Below are positions 7,083 to 13,800 of a DNA stretch of 13,800 bases, piece after piece. The number at the start of each line of letters is the position of its first letter. Within the stretch, counting starts at the first letter, position 1. Below the pieces are notes generated by a model that worked only from the letters and a program-made list of their open reading frames with translations, was not told the DNA's origin and did no database searches. The position numbers and the translations under genes are program-made. The DNA is taken from NCBI GenBank assembly GCA_945864765.1, contig CAMBDR010000044.1, positions 1 through 13,800 of the forward strand, written 5' to 3'. The stretch comes from Janthinobacterium lividum (GTDB lineage Bacteria > Pseudomonadota > Gammaproteobacteria > Burkholderiales > Burkholderiaceae_D).

Positions 7083-7282
7083 CATTGAAAGAGGCAAGTG
7101 TGCATGATTGGCGGACTAAAAATGTAAAATTTCACGAAAATTGCTGCATGACTGGTGCCAGAGTCACGCGTCTCGCATAAAATGGGAGGGTGTTGGCAGC
7201 GTGCCAGGTTGCGCTGTCGCACCACTCGTTGGGTGGGCTTGCTGTGCCATTCAATTACCCTTTGCCTTAAGAGGAATCCTGA
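7083..7282 (+). promoter_or_regulatory. Leader region of the kinase array with a weak candidate promoter
   Basis: This 200-bp region precedes the three kinase genes. The best sigma70-like match is GTGCCA (7155-7160), 17 bp, TAAAAT (7178-7183): 4/6 and 5/6 to consensus. It would leave a leader of roughly 90 nt. A short inverted repeat, TGGCA-GCG-TGCCA, follows at 7194-7206. AGAGGA at 7270-7275 is the ribosome-binding site of the first kinase, 7 bases before its ATG. The second half overlaps the apparent kinase-gene relic. No terminator for the upstream di-haem gene is visible. Confidence 0.3.
7188..7275 (+). pseudogene. Apparent decayed 3' end of a further kinase copy
   Basis: This stretch resembles the end of the first kinase gene. 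GGGTGTTGGCA at 7188-7198 equals 10036-10046 (the G2 ATP-lid box), and the ungapped match continues at about 24 of 34 bases to 7221 and 10069. GGGTGGG at 7231-7237 matches 10122-10128. CCATTCAATT at 7247-7256 then equals 10140-10149 and leads into CC(C)TTTGC..CTTAAG in both. The relic lacks about 45 bp in between and carries a 1-bp insertion and a 3-bp deletion near the end. In frame it still reads AIQLPF where the intact gene reads TIQLPL. The last part is the stronger evidence; the first part could be partly chance. Confidence 0.5.
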
Positions 7283-10165
7283 ATGACGTTTCAAGTGGAA
7301 TTCTTTGCACTCAATGAGCAGGTGGCGCAAATCGAGGCTGATTTGCCCATGGCTACAGGCGCTGAGCGGCTGCGATTATTGCTCAACCTCGCCTGGCAGT
7401 TGCGGCAATCGGATACCCGGCGCTGTTTGAATCTGGCTGATCAGGCGCAATCCATGCTTGGAGCGGTGTTTGAAACGGTGTCAACACCTGGGCGGCAAGC
7501 TGTCGATGCGCGCCTTACCTTGATTCGGGCACAAGCGCAATCTCTGTTGGGCGAGTTGGCATCGGCTAAAACCATGGCGCTGCAGGCGCTGCAAAGTTTT
7601 CAAAGCAAGAGGGATGCCCGCGCCTGCGCGGATAGTTATTGCTTGCTGGCATCGATTGCAGAACAACAAGGTCATTGGGATGAAGCTGAAGCGGCCAGTC
7701 AGGCCATGCTGTGTGCGGCACTGGAGAGCGGCGATGTGGTGCGTCAGAGCGTTGCCCATGCGTTGCGGGCGCGTCAAATTGCACGGCGTGACCCGGTTGC
7801 TGCCCAACGATATGGCGATACCCAATTTGCCATGGACAGCGCCGACCAGCACCCGGCGGCGGCATGCCGGATAGACGCCATGTTGGCCTGGTTGGCCTCA
7901 CAAAAGCGCGACTATGTTGCCGCGATTGGGCATTGGAGTCGCGCCTTTACGCTGGCATCCGGTTGCGGACAACTGGTTTGCGCGATCGAGTCGGTTTGCC
8001 GCATCGGTGAGCAATTCAATCAACTGGGCGAATATCATACCGCCCTGGCGTGGGGCCAGCGCGGCCTGGAATTGGCGCGTCATGCCAACTGGCCAGCGGC
8101 CTTGTGCGCGGCCTTAAACCTCCATGCTGAAACCTTGCGGCATATGCAACGCTTTGATGATGCCAGCCAGTTGTTGCGCGAAGCGCTCGACCTCATGGCA
8201 AACCAGACTGACGGGCCACTGTATGCCAGCGCCTTGGTTCAAATGGGTGAAGTGGCGCTTGACCGCAAACAATATACCAGTGCGTTTGATATCTTCCAGT
8301 CTTTACAGCAAAGCGCCCTGAGCCATGCTCCGGGCAGCTTGCTGTTTGCGGCGCAATATGGGCAAGCCCGGGCCTTGTTTGGTTCAAGCCAGCCGCAAGC
8401 GGCGTTGCAAATGGCCAAGGCTGCCCTGGCTGCCCTGGAGGAAAGCAAAACGGATGCGCAAGCGCAAATTGCGGCATTGCGCCTGATTGCGGAGATTCAT
8501 GCCCGCACCCCATTGCCAGCACCACCCGAAATAGAGGAGCGCAGCACCGCCTTGCATTACCTGAACCGGGTGCTGGCAATCTCGGCCAATATTGCCGGCT
8601 ACATTTTGCCGGGTGATTTGCTGGACATGTTGGCGCAAGAATACGCCAAACTGGGCGATTATGAACAAGCCTGGCAATATGCGACAAAAGCTGGTTTGGC
8701 GCGCGAAGAAATCCAGCAACGTGATGCGGGCCACCGCGCCGCTGCGATAGAAGTGCATCACCAAACCGAACGCGATCAGGTTGAAATGGCGCATCAGCGC
8801 GAATTGGCGGCAGAAGCCAAGCGTGCCGAAATCTTGCGCCAAACCAGTGAAACCCTGGCGCATTTGGGCGCGATTGGGCAAGAGATTACGGCCCATTTGG
8901 AAATTGACCTGGTCTTTGAATCACTCAAACGCCATGTGCAGCACTTGCTACAAGCGGAGTATCTGGCCATTTTTGTGACCGATCCTGACGGCTTGTCGGT
9001 GCAAGCTTTTTGTTGTGTGGATAATGACAAAGTGCTGCCCCGGCAGCGGCTGGCGATTGATAACCCGATCAGCGATGTAGCGCGCTGTGTGCGCGAGCGC
9101 TCTGAAATCGTGGCCGATCAAGACCCGGATTTGCCCGATCCGCGTTGGATTTGGGATACGCCACCCACGCAAAGCCGCCTGTTCTTGCCCCTGTGCCAGG
9201 AGGAAAAGGTGCTGGGGGTGATTACCATACAGTCACGCCAGCGCCACGCGTATGGCCCGCGTGAACAATTGATTTCCCGCACCCTGTGCGCCTACACCGC
9301 TATTGCCCTCTGCAACGCCAGCGCGCACGGCGAACTGGCCAAGGCGCATCAGCAATTGCAAGAAACCCAGCAGCAATTGGTGTTGCAGGGCAAAATGGCC
9401 GGTCTTGGTACGCTCACTGCCGGGGTGGCGCATGAAATTAACAATCCAACCAATTTTGTTCATGTGGCGGCACAAAACCAGCAGGTGGATTTGGCCGAGT
9501 TTGCCCAATTTGTCACCGATTTGGTCGAGCAAGACGCAGGGCCAGAGATCCTGGCCGCGTTTCAACAGCGCTTTGATCGCCTCTTCGAGAATGTTTCGAC
9601 ACTGCTCAACGGCACCGGGCGCATCAAAGGCATCGTGCGTGATTTACGTGCCTTTACCCGCCTTGATGAAGCCGAAAAGAAGGCCGTGCGTTTATCCGGG
9701 TGTTTGCTTTCGACCCTCAATCTGGTGCGCGCCACCTGGCTGGAAAAGGTCGAATTCATCACCGATTTTAAAGATGACCCAAAGGTTGAATGCTGGCCCG
9801 CTTTGCTCAATCAGGTATTCATGAATTTGCTGGTCAATGCCTGTCAGGCGATTGATGAAAAACTGCAAAAAGATACCCGGGACGGATGCGCCGCAGAGCG
9901 CGGCAAACTGTGCCTGGGCTTACATCTGAACCCGGAGCAAAACCGCATTCTGATTACCTTTCAGGATAGTGGCATCGGCATGGACGACGCGCTGTCAAAG
10001 CGTATTATGGAACCCTTTTTCACCACCAAGGCCGTGGGTGTTGGCACCGGTCTTGGTTTGTCGATCGCATTTGGCATCGTCCAAAAACACGACGGCCGTT
10101 TGTGCTTTGCATCGACCCCCGGGGTGGGTAGTTGTTTCACCATTCAATTGCCTTTGCATTCTTAA
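7283..10165 (+). CDS. Soluble TPR-GAF sensor histidine kinase, array copy 1
   Basis: A 960-residue cytoplasmic histidine kinase with no signal peptide or membrane segment. Residues 30-475 are an all-helical TPR-like repeat region, e.g. YVAAIGHWSRAFTLASGCGQ, YHTALAWGQRGLELARH and FDDASQLLREALDLM. A charged coiled coil (475-525) leads to a GAF domain (about 530-680; LPLCQEEKVLGVITIQS). A short coiled coil (684-703) follows, then HisKA with phospho-acceptor H717 (GVAHEINNPTNF), the GRIKGIVRDLRAFTRL helix, and HATPase_c with N-box (NQVFMNLLVNACQAI), D895-SGIG, FF at 912-913 and GTGLGL at 921-926. All kinase motifs are intact, so it should autophosphorylate; ligand and partner regulator are unknown. 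ATG 7283 has a good ribosome-binding site (AGAGGA), but the paralogues align from the GTG at 7295. The stop is 11 bp before copy 2. Confidence 0.94.
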   Translation: MTFQVEFFALNEQVAQIEADLPMATGAERLRLLLNLAWQLRQSDTRRCLNLADQAQSMLGAVFETVSTPGRQAVDARLTLIRAQAQSLLGELASAKTMALQALQSFQSKRDARACADSYCLLASIAEQQGHWDEAEAASQAMLCAALESGDVVRQSVAHALRARQIARRDPVAAQRYGDTQFAMDSADQHPAAACRIDAMLAWLASQKRDYVAAIGHWSRAFTLASGCGQLVCAIESVCRIGEQFNQLGEYHTALAWGQRGLELARHANWPAALCAALNLHAETLRHMQRFDDASQLLREALDLMANQTDGPLYASALVQMGEVALDRKQYTSAFDIFQSLQQSALSHAPGSLLFAAQYGQARALFGSSQPQAALQMAKAALAALEESKTDAQAQIAALRLIAEIHARTPLPAPPEIEERSTALHYLNRVLAISANIAGYILPGDLLDMLAQEYAKLGDYEQAWQYATKAGLAREEIQQRDAGHRAAAIEVHHQTERDQVEMAHQRELAAEAKRAEILRQTSETLAHLGAIGQEITAHLEIDLVFESLKRHVQHLLQAEYLAIFVTDPDGLSVQAFCCVDNDKVLPRQRLAIDNPISDVARCVRERSEIVADQDPDLPDPRWIWDTPPTQSRLFLPLCQEEKVLGVITIQSRQRHAYGPREQLISRTLCAYTAIALCNASAHGELAKAHQQLQETQQQLVLQGKMAGLGTLTAGVAHEINNPTNFVHVAAQNQQVDLAEFAQFVTDLVEQDAGPEILAAFQQRFDRLFENVSTLLNGTGRIKGIVRDLRAFTRLDEAEKKAVRLSGCLLSTLNLVRATWLEKVEFITDFKDDPKVECWPALLNQVFMNLLVNACQAIDEKLQKDTRDGCAAERGKLCLGLHLNPEQNRILITFQDSGIGMDDALSKRIMEPFFTTKAVGVGTGLGLSIAFGIVQKHDGRLCFASTPGVGSCFTIQLPLHS

Positions 10166-10176
10166 GGAAGATCGGG

Positions 10177-13095
10177 ATGGAATTCTTCGCACTCAATGAG
10201 CAAGTGGCGCAGATCGAAGCGCAATTGGCGAGCAGTAACGAGGCCCAAGCGCCCCTGCTCATGCTGGCCCTGGCCTGGCAGTTGCGCCAGCGCGATACCC
10301 ATCGTGCGCTCAAACTGGCAGCAAAGGTGCAAGCCAAATTGGCTGCCACGCCGGAATTGGCGCAATTGCCGCCACTGGAACTTCAACGCAGTCAATTGCG
10401 TTTGCTGCTGATCAAGGCCGAGATTTTGTTCCTGAAAGCGGAGTATGTGTCCAGTCAATCCCTGGCGCAACGCGCTTTGCAAGGATTTATCAAAATTAAT
10501 GATGGGTTGGGGGGCTTCGATGCGCATTGGTTATTGGCCTGGTTGGCGCACGAGCAGGGTGACTGGGTCGCCAGACGCCGGGCACTGGAAGCGGCGGCGG
10601 TGATGAGCGCCGATCCGGTGCGTACCATCGTCGCCGAAACCACGGCCACCAGCTTTGCGATGACGCTCAATCCGGCGCGCGTCAAGCAGCAATGGGGTGC
10701 GCAGTTGGTGGTTGGCGGCGGTGATGTGCATCCGGCGGCGGCATGCTCGATGCAAGCCTTGCTGGGTCAGGTTGCTCTCGATACCAATGATAAAGTGCAA
10801 GCGATTATGCACTTCAGTGCCTGTCATGCCTTGGCCTTGGCCAGTGGTCAAATGATGCGGGCCATGACGGCAGCGCTTAAAATTGGCGATTTGCTGTCCA
10901 GTTTTAGTGTGCTCCACAATGCCCTGGAATGGGTGCAGCACGGCTTGACGCTGGCGCGCCACGGCGGATGGAGTAGTTCAATCAAGAATGCGTTGGTTGC
11001 CAACTCGGCCATCCTGGCTTTGCTCGCGCGTGAGCATGAAGCACGGGACTTATTACGCCGCGCCATCGCCATGCCAACCCCGGCTCATCCCCTGGGCCAG
11101 CGTGCCGCCGTAAAAATGTTAGGTCAGTTGGGGGGGCTGGAGTTGGCCTGTCAGGACTATGCCGCCGCACTGGAAATTTTCCAACGGCAGGAGCACAGTG
11201 CGCGCGATCTGGATTTGGCCGATTTGCAAACAGCGGCCCAAACTGGCCAGGCACGTGCTCTGTCGCACATGGGCCACAGTGAGCTGGCGCTGGCCATGGC
11301 CCAGGCTGCGCTGCTTAATGCCAAACCCGCAGGCCAAATTGAATTATTCCAGTTTATGGCGCAAATGGTCACGCGCCATCCACAGTTACCGCTGCCTGCG
11401 GGCTCAATCAGTGCCGCCAGTGTGCCACTGCATTATTTACATCAGGCACTGGCCTTAACAGGCAAGGTTGGCGAGGTGAGTGATGATTTACTCGCAGCGC
11501 TGGCGCAAGAATATGCCCAAATTGGCGACTACCTATCGGCCTACCGTTTTGCCGATCAAGCCAATCGGGCGCGTGAACAGCGCTACGGCCGGGAAGCGGC
11601 CAATCGCGCCTTGGCGGTGCAGGCGAGCCAGCAATCGGAGCGAGTCGAGGCGCAAGACATGCATGCGCGCCAATTGGCGGCCGAAGCCAGACGTGCCGAA
11701 AGCTTGCAAGAAACCAGTGCGATTTTGCAACATTTGGGCGCAATCGGGCAAGAGATTACCGCCCACCTGGAAGCGGGTTTGGTGTTCAATGTTTTGCAAG
11801 CCCATGTAAGGCACCTGCTCGATGTCAGTTTTCTGGCTATCTTTTTGATGGATGAAGATGATGGTGACGATAATGAGGCCATGAGTTTGGCCTTTGGTCG
11901 TGACGATGATGAAGCGATGCCGCCGCTTCGATTACCGATGTCCGATCTTGACTCGCCTTCGGTGCAGTGCGTGCGTCTTCGGCGTCAAATCCTGGTCAAT
12001 CATGATCCCGAATTAAATAGCCGCAACTGGGTTCCCGGCAAAATGCCGACCTTGAGCCGGATGTCGGCCCCCTTGTGTCTGGAGGAGCGGGTGCTGGGGA
12101 TGATTACCATTCAATCGCGCAAACAATATGCCTACGGTGAGCGCGAACAATTGATTTTTCGCACCCTGTGCGCCTACACCGCGATTGCCCTTTCCAACGC
12201 CCAAACCCATGGCGAACTGGCCAAAGCACATCATCAATTGCAAGAAACCCAGCAGCAACTGGTGCAACAAGAAAAAATGGCGGGCTTGGGTGAATTGACT
12301 GCCGGTGTGGCGCACGAAATCAACAACCCCACCCACTTTGTTCATTTATTGGCGCAAACCCAGCAAGTGGATATTGACGAATTTCAGCAATTTGTGGCGC
12401 AGTTGGTGGAAGCCGACGCCGCAGCCGAAGTGATGGAGGCATTTGATGCGCGCTTTGCCAAGTTATCGAACAATGTCAGCGTCATGCTCAATGGCACCGT
12501 GCGCATCAAGCATATTGTGAATGATTTGCGCACTTTCACTCGCCTTGATGCGGCAGAAAAAAAAGCCATGCAGGTGGCCGATTGCATTCATTCCGCGCTG
12601 CATTTGGTACGTGCCAGTTGGCTGGAAAAAGTTGAATTCATCACCGAATTTGAAGACGTGCCGGACATTCAATGCTGGCCTGCCTTACTCAATCAAGTGC
12701 TGATTAATTTGCTGCTCAATGCTTGTCAGGCGATTGAAGAAAAACAAAAGGCGAGTGCGGCAGATAAGCCGGAATCCGGCAAATTGTGGCTGCGCCTTGC
12801 GCGCTGTGGTGAAACCCGGCGGGTGTGCATCGCGATTGAAGACAATGGCATTGGCATCCCTCTGGCCCACTATGCGCGCATTATGGAACCGTTTTTCACC
12901 ACCAAAGACGTGGGTGTGGGCATGGGCCTGGGTTTATCCACCGCGTTCGGGATTGTGAAAAATCATGGCGGCGAACTTAAGTTTAGCTCCCGGGCGGGGC
13001 AGGGCAGTTGCTTCATGGTTTATTTGCCCATGGGGTTGGCAGATGAGGCAGATGAGGCCAATGAGGCAGCAAATCAGGCAAACCAGGTAGTCTAA
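10177..13095 (+). CDS. Soluble TPR-GAF sensor histidine kinase, array copy 2
   Basis: A 972-residue paralogue of copy 1 with the same order: N-terminal MEFFALNEQVAQIEA, TPR-like helical repeats (25-465), coiled coil (470-515), GAF (about 520-675), coiled coil (680-700), HisKA with H713 (GVAHEINNPTHF) and HATPase_c (N-box NQVLINLLLNACQAI, D889-NGIG, FF at 906-907, GMGLGL at 915-920). From GAF to N-box it is very close to copy 1, while the TPR half is only loosely similar. Two features are its own: an acidic insert in GAF (residues 559-579, rich in Asp) and an Ala-rich tail after the last kinase strand (955-972). The frame is open back to a TTG at 10132 inside copy 1. ATG 10177, with TAAGGAAG at 10164-10171, is clearly the start and aligns with copy 3. 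Its 11-bp distance to copy 1 implies one operon. Confidence 0.94.
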   Translation: MEFFALNEQVAQIEAQLASSNEAQAPLLMLALAWQLRQRDTHRALKLAAKVQAKLAATPELAQLPPLELQRSQLRLLLIKAEILFLKAEYVSSQSLAQRALQGFIKINDGLGGFDAHWLLAWLAHEQGDWVARRRALEAAAVMSADPVRTIVAETTATSFAMTLNPARVKQQWGAQLVVGGGDVHPAAACSMQALLGQVALDTNDKVQAIMHFSACHALALASGQMMRAMTAALKIGDLLSSFSVLHNALEWVQHGLTLARHGGWSSSIKNALVANSAILALLAREHEARDLLRRAIAMPTPAHPLGQRAAVKMLGQLGGLELACQDYAAALEIFQRQEHSARDLDLADLQTAAQTGQARALSHMGHSELALAMAQAALLNAKPAGQIELFQFMAQMVTRHPQLPLPAGSISAASVPLHYLHQALALTGKVGEVSDDLLAALAQEYAQIGDYLSAYRFADQANRAREQRYGREAANRALAVQASQQSERVEAQDMHARQLAAEARRAESLQETSAILQHLGAIGQEITAHLEAGLVFNVLQAHVRHLLDVSFLAIFLMDEDDGDDNEAMSLAFGRDDDEAMPPLRLPMSDLDSPSVQCVRLRRQILVNHDPELNSRNWVPGKMPTLSRMSAPLCLEERVLGMITIQSRKQYAYGEREQLIFRTLCAYTAIALSNAQTHGELAKAHHQLQETQQQLVQQEKMAGLGELTAGVAHEINNPTHFVHLLAQTQQVDIDEFQQFVAQLVEADAAAEVMEAFDARFAKLSNNVSVMLNGTVRIKHIVNDLRTFTRLDAAEKKAMQVADCIHSALHLVRASWLEKVEFITEFEDVPDIQCWPALLNQVLINLLLNACQAIEEKQKASAADKPESGKLWLRLARCGETRRVCIAIEDNGIGIPLAHYARIMEPFFTTKDVGVGMGLGLSTAFGIVKNHGGELKFSSRAGQGSCFMVYLPMGLADEADEANEAANQANQVV
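13039..13086 (+). repeat. Short 9-bp repeats at the 3' end of kinase copy 2
   Basis: Degenerate 9-bp units such as GCAGATGAG encode the tail ADE-ADE-ANE-A-ANQ-ANQ, just before VV and the stop. Copy 1 ends right after the last beta strand and lacks this tail. It therefore looks like a local slippage expansion. The 9-bp unit preserves frame. Confidence 0.8.
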
Positions 13096-13125
13096 AGAAT
13101 TGGCACCATCTCGAAAGGATGCATC

Positions 13126-13800
13126 ATGGAATTTTTTGCCACCAATGAGGATGTGGACGCGCTGGAACTGGCGTTGCAAGCCGCCACCGGTGCGGCCCGT
13201 GTGGCCAACCTGCTGGCCTTGTGCTGGCATATGCGCCAGCGTGACTGCGCGCGCGCCTTGCAATTGGCCGATGAACTGGAAACCTTGCTGCCCGATAGCC
13301 ATTTACCGGAGCCACAAGCGCAAGCCATTTTATTGCGCGTAAAGCTGGTGCGTGGCGAAGTACACTGGTTGTTTGGTGAAATTGATGCGGGCGAAGCGAT
13401 GGCGCAAGCTGCCTTGCGCGGCTTTAAACAACTGGAAGATGCGATTGGCTGTGCCGATGCGCATTGGCTACAAACCAGCCTGGCCTATTACCACAGCGAT
13501 ATTGAGCGGCTCGATACCGCACTCAACAGTATGGCGCGTAAAGTGGTGGAGTATGACCCAGTGCGTAGCGTCATCGCCCAGGCGGCAATGGCATCCGATG
13601 CGGCTTTTCGCGATTTGGCTGCGGCCAAAGCACACTGGAACTTGCGCTTGGCCAGCCGCAACGTACCGCGCCATCCGGCGGCAAAATGCTGGGCCGAATA
13701 TTTTTGGGGCGTGATCGCCTTTCTTTCCAGCGACTACCTGCTGGCCATTCGCCATTGGAGCCAATCCCATATGCTGGCCAATCAAACCGGGCAGGTTCGC
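13126..13800 (+). CDS. Third TPR-type sensor kinase paralogue, N-terminal part (3' end outside window)
   Basis: From the ATG at 13126 the frame is open for 225 codons to the window edge, with no stop. CGAAAGGA at 13112-13119 is a good ribosome-binding site, 30 bp after the copy 2 stop. The start MEFFATNEDVDALELAL aligns with MEFFALNEQVAQIEAQL of copy 2, followed by LLALCWHMRQRDCARALQLA (LAWQLRQRDTHRALKLA in copy 2), ALRGFKQLEDAIGCADAHWL and the shared HPAAKC (183-188) with SSDYLLAIRHWSQSHMLA. This covers only the TPR-like input half. GAF and kinase domains are expected by homology but are not in the window, so a different output domain cannot be excluded. Like copies 1 and 2 it has no signal peptide or membrane segment here. 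Confidence 0.9.
   Translation, partial: MEFFATNEDVDALELALQAATGAARVANLLALCWHMRQRDCARALQLADELETLLPDSHLPEPQAQAILLRVKLVRGEVHWLFGEIDAGEAMAQAALRGFKQLEDAIGCADAHWLQTSLAYYHSDIERLDTALNSMARKVVEYDPVRSVIAQAAMASDAAFRDLAAAKAHWNLRLASRNVPRHPAAKCWAEYFWGVIAFLSSDYLLAIRHWSQSHMLANQTGQVR

Noticed and set aside
7109..7130. A second TAAAAT (7125-7130) as promoter -10 for the kinase array
   Set aside because: No -35-like hexamer lies 16-18 bp upstream; the only TTG-like element is 10 bp away.
8193..8896. Two long minus-strand open frames (164 and 170 codons) within kinase copy 1
   Set aside because: Both lie antisense to the intact TPR/GAF coding region and show no motif; they are frame shadows of GC-rich coding DNA.
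10132..10176. TTG at 10132 as start of kinase copy 2, overlapping copy 1
   Set aside because: The ATG at 10177 has a strong ribosome-binding site and begins the MEFF motif shared with copy 3.
1..13800. Search for tRNA, rRNA, insertion sequences, phage or toxin-antitoxin genes
   Set aside because: No supporting pattern was seen; spacers are short and the coding regions are accounted for by the genes listed.

Overview
The window looks like a Gram-negative chromosome, most likely a betaproteobacterium. The grounds are a polar-type flgK-flgL pair, two lipoproteins with a Thr-Ala-Cys-polyglycine N-terminus, moderate-to-high GC and AlkB/Tag sequences close to the proteobacterial forms. The genus cannot be fixed from the sequence alone. 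Coding density is high. I see no rRNA, tRNA, CRISPR array, insertion sequence or phage gene.

Layout. (1) 1-2561, plus strand: the end of a flagellar operon, with the 3' part of flgK and complete flgL, which encode the two hook-filament junction proteins. (2) 2652-4024, plus strand: a translationally coupled DNA-alkylation repair pair, alkB (oxidative demethylase) and tag (3-methyladenine glycosylase I). Tag carries an unusual N-terminal hexapeptide repeat. (3) 4021-7082: two divergently transcribed lipoprotein genes around a 107-bp spacer. One encodes a predicted PQQ-like beta-propeller (minus strand), the other a di-haem MauG/cytochrome c peroxidase-type protein (plus strand). Both have a poly-Gly tether after the lipid-bearing Cys. 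The propeller gene meets tag tail to tail, with both stop codons inside one CTAG. (4) 7283-13800, plus strand: three tandem paralogous genes for large soluble sensor histidine kinases (TPR-like helical repeats, coiled coil, GAF, second coiled coil, HisKA, HATPase). The third runs off the window. The spacers are 11 and 30 bp, so they probably form one operon.

The kinase array is the most distinctive part. The GAF-kinase halves are closely similar between copies, while the helical-repeat input halves have diverged strongly. No copy has a transmembrane segment, and no response regulator lies in the window. The 200 bp ahead of the first copy contain what looks like a decayed 3' end of a further copy, which suggests growth and shrinkage of the array by unequal recombination. 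A conserved HPAAxC motif lies in the otherwise diverged input half. The second copy has an acidic loop in its GAF domain and a repetitive Ala-Asp/Asn-Glu/Gln tail.
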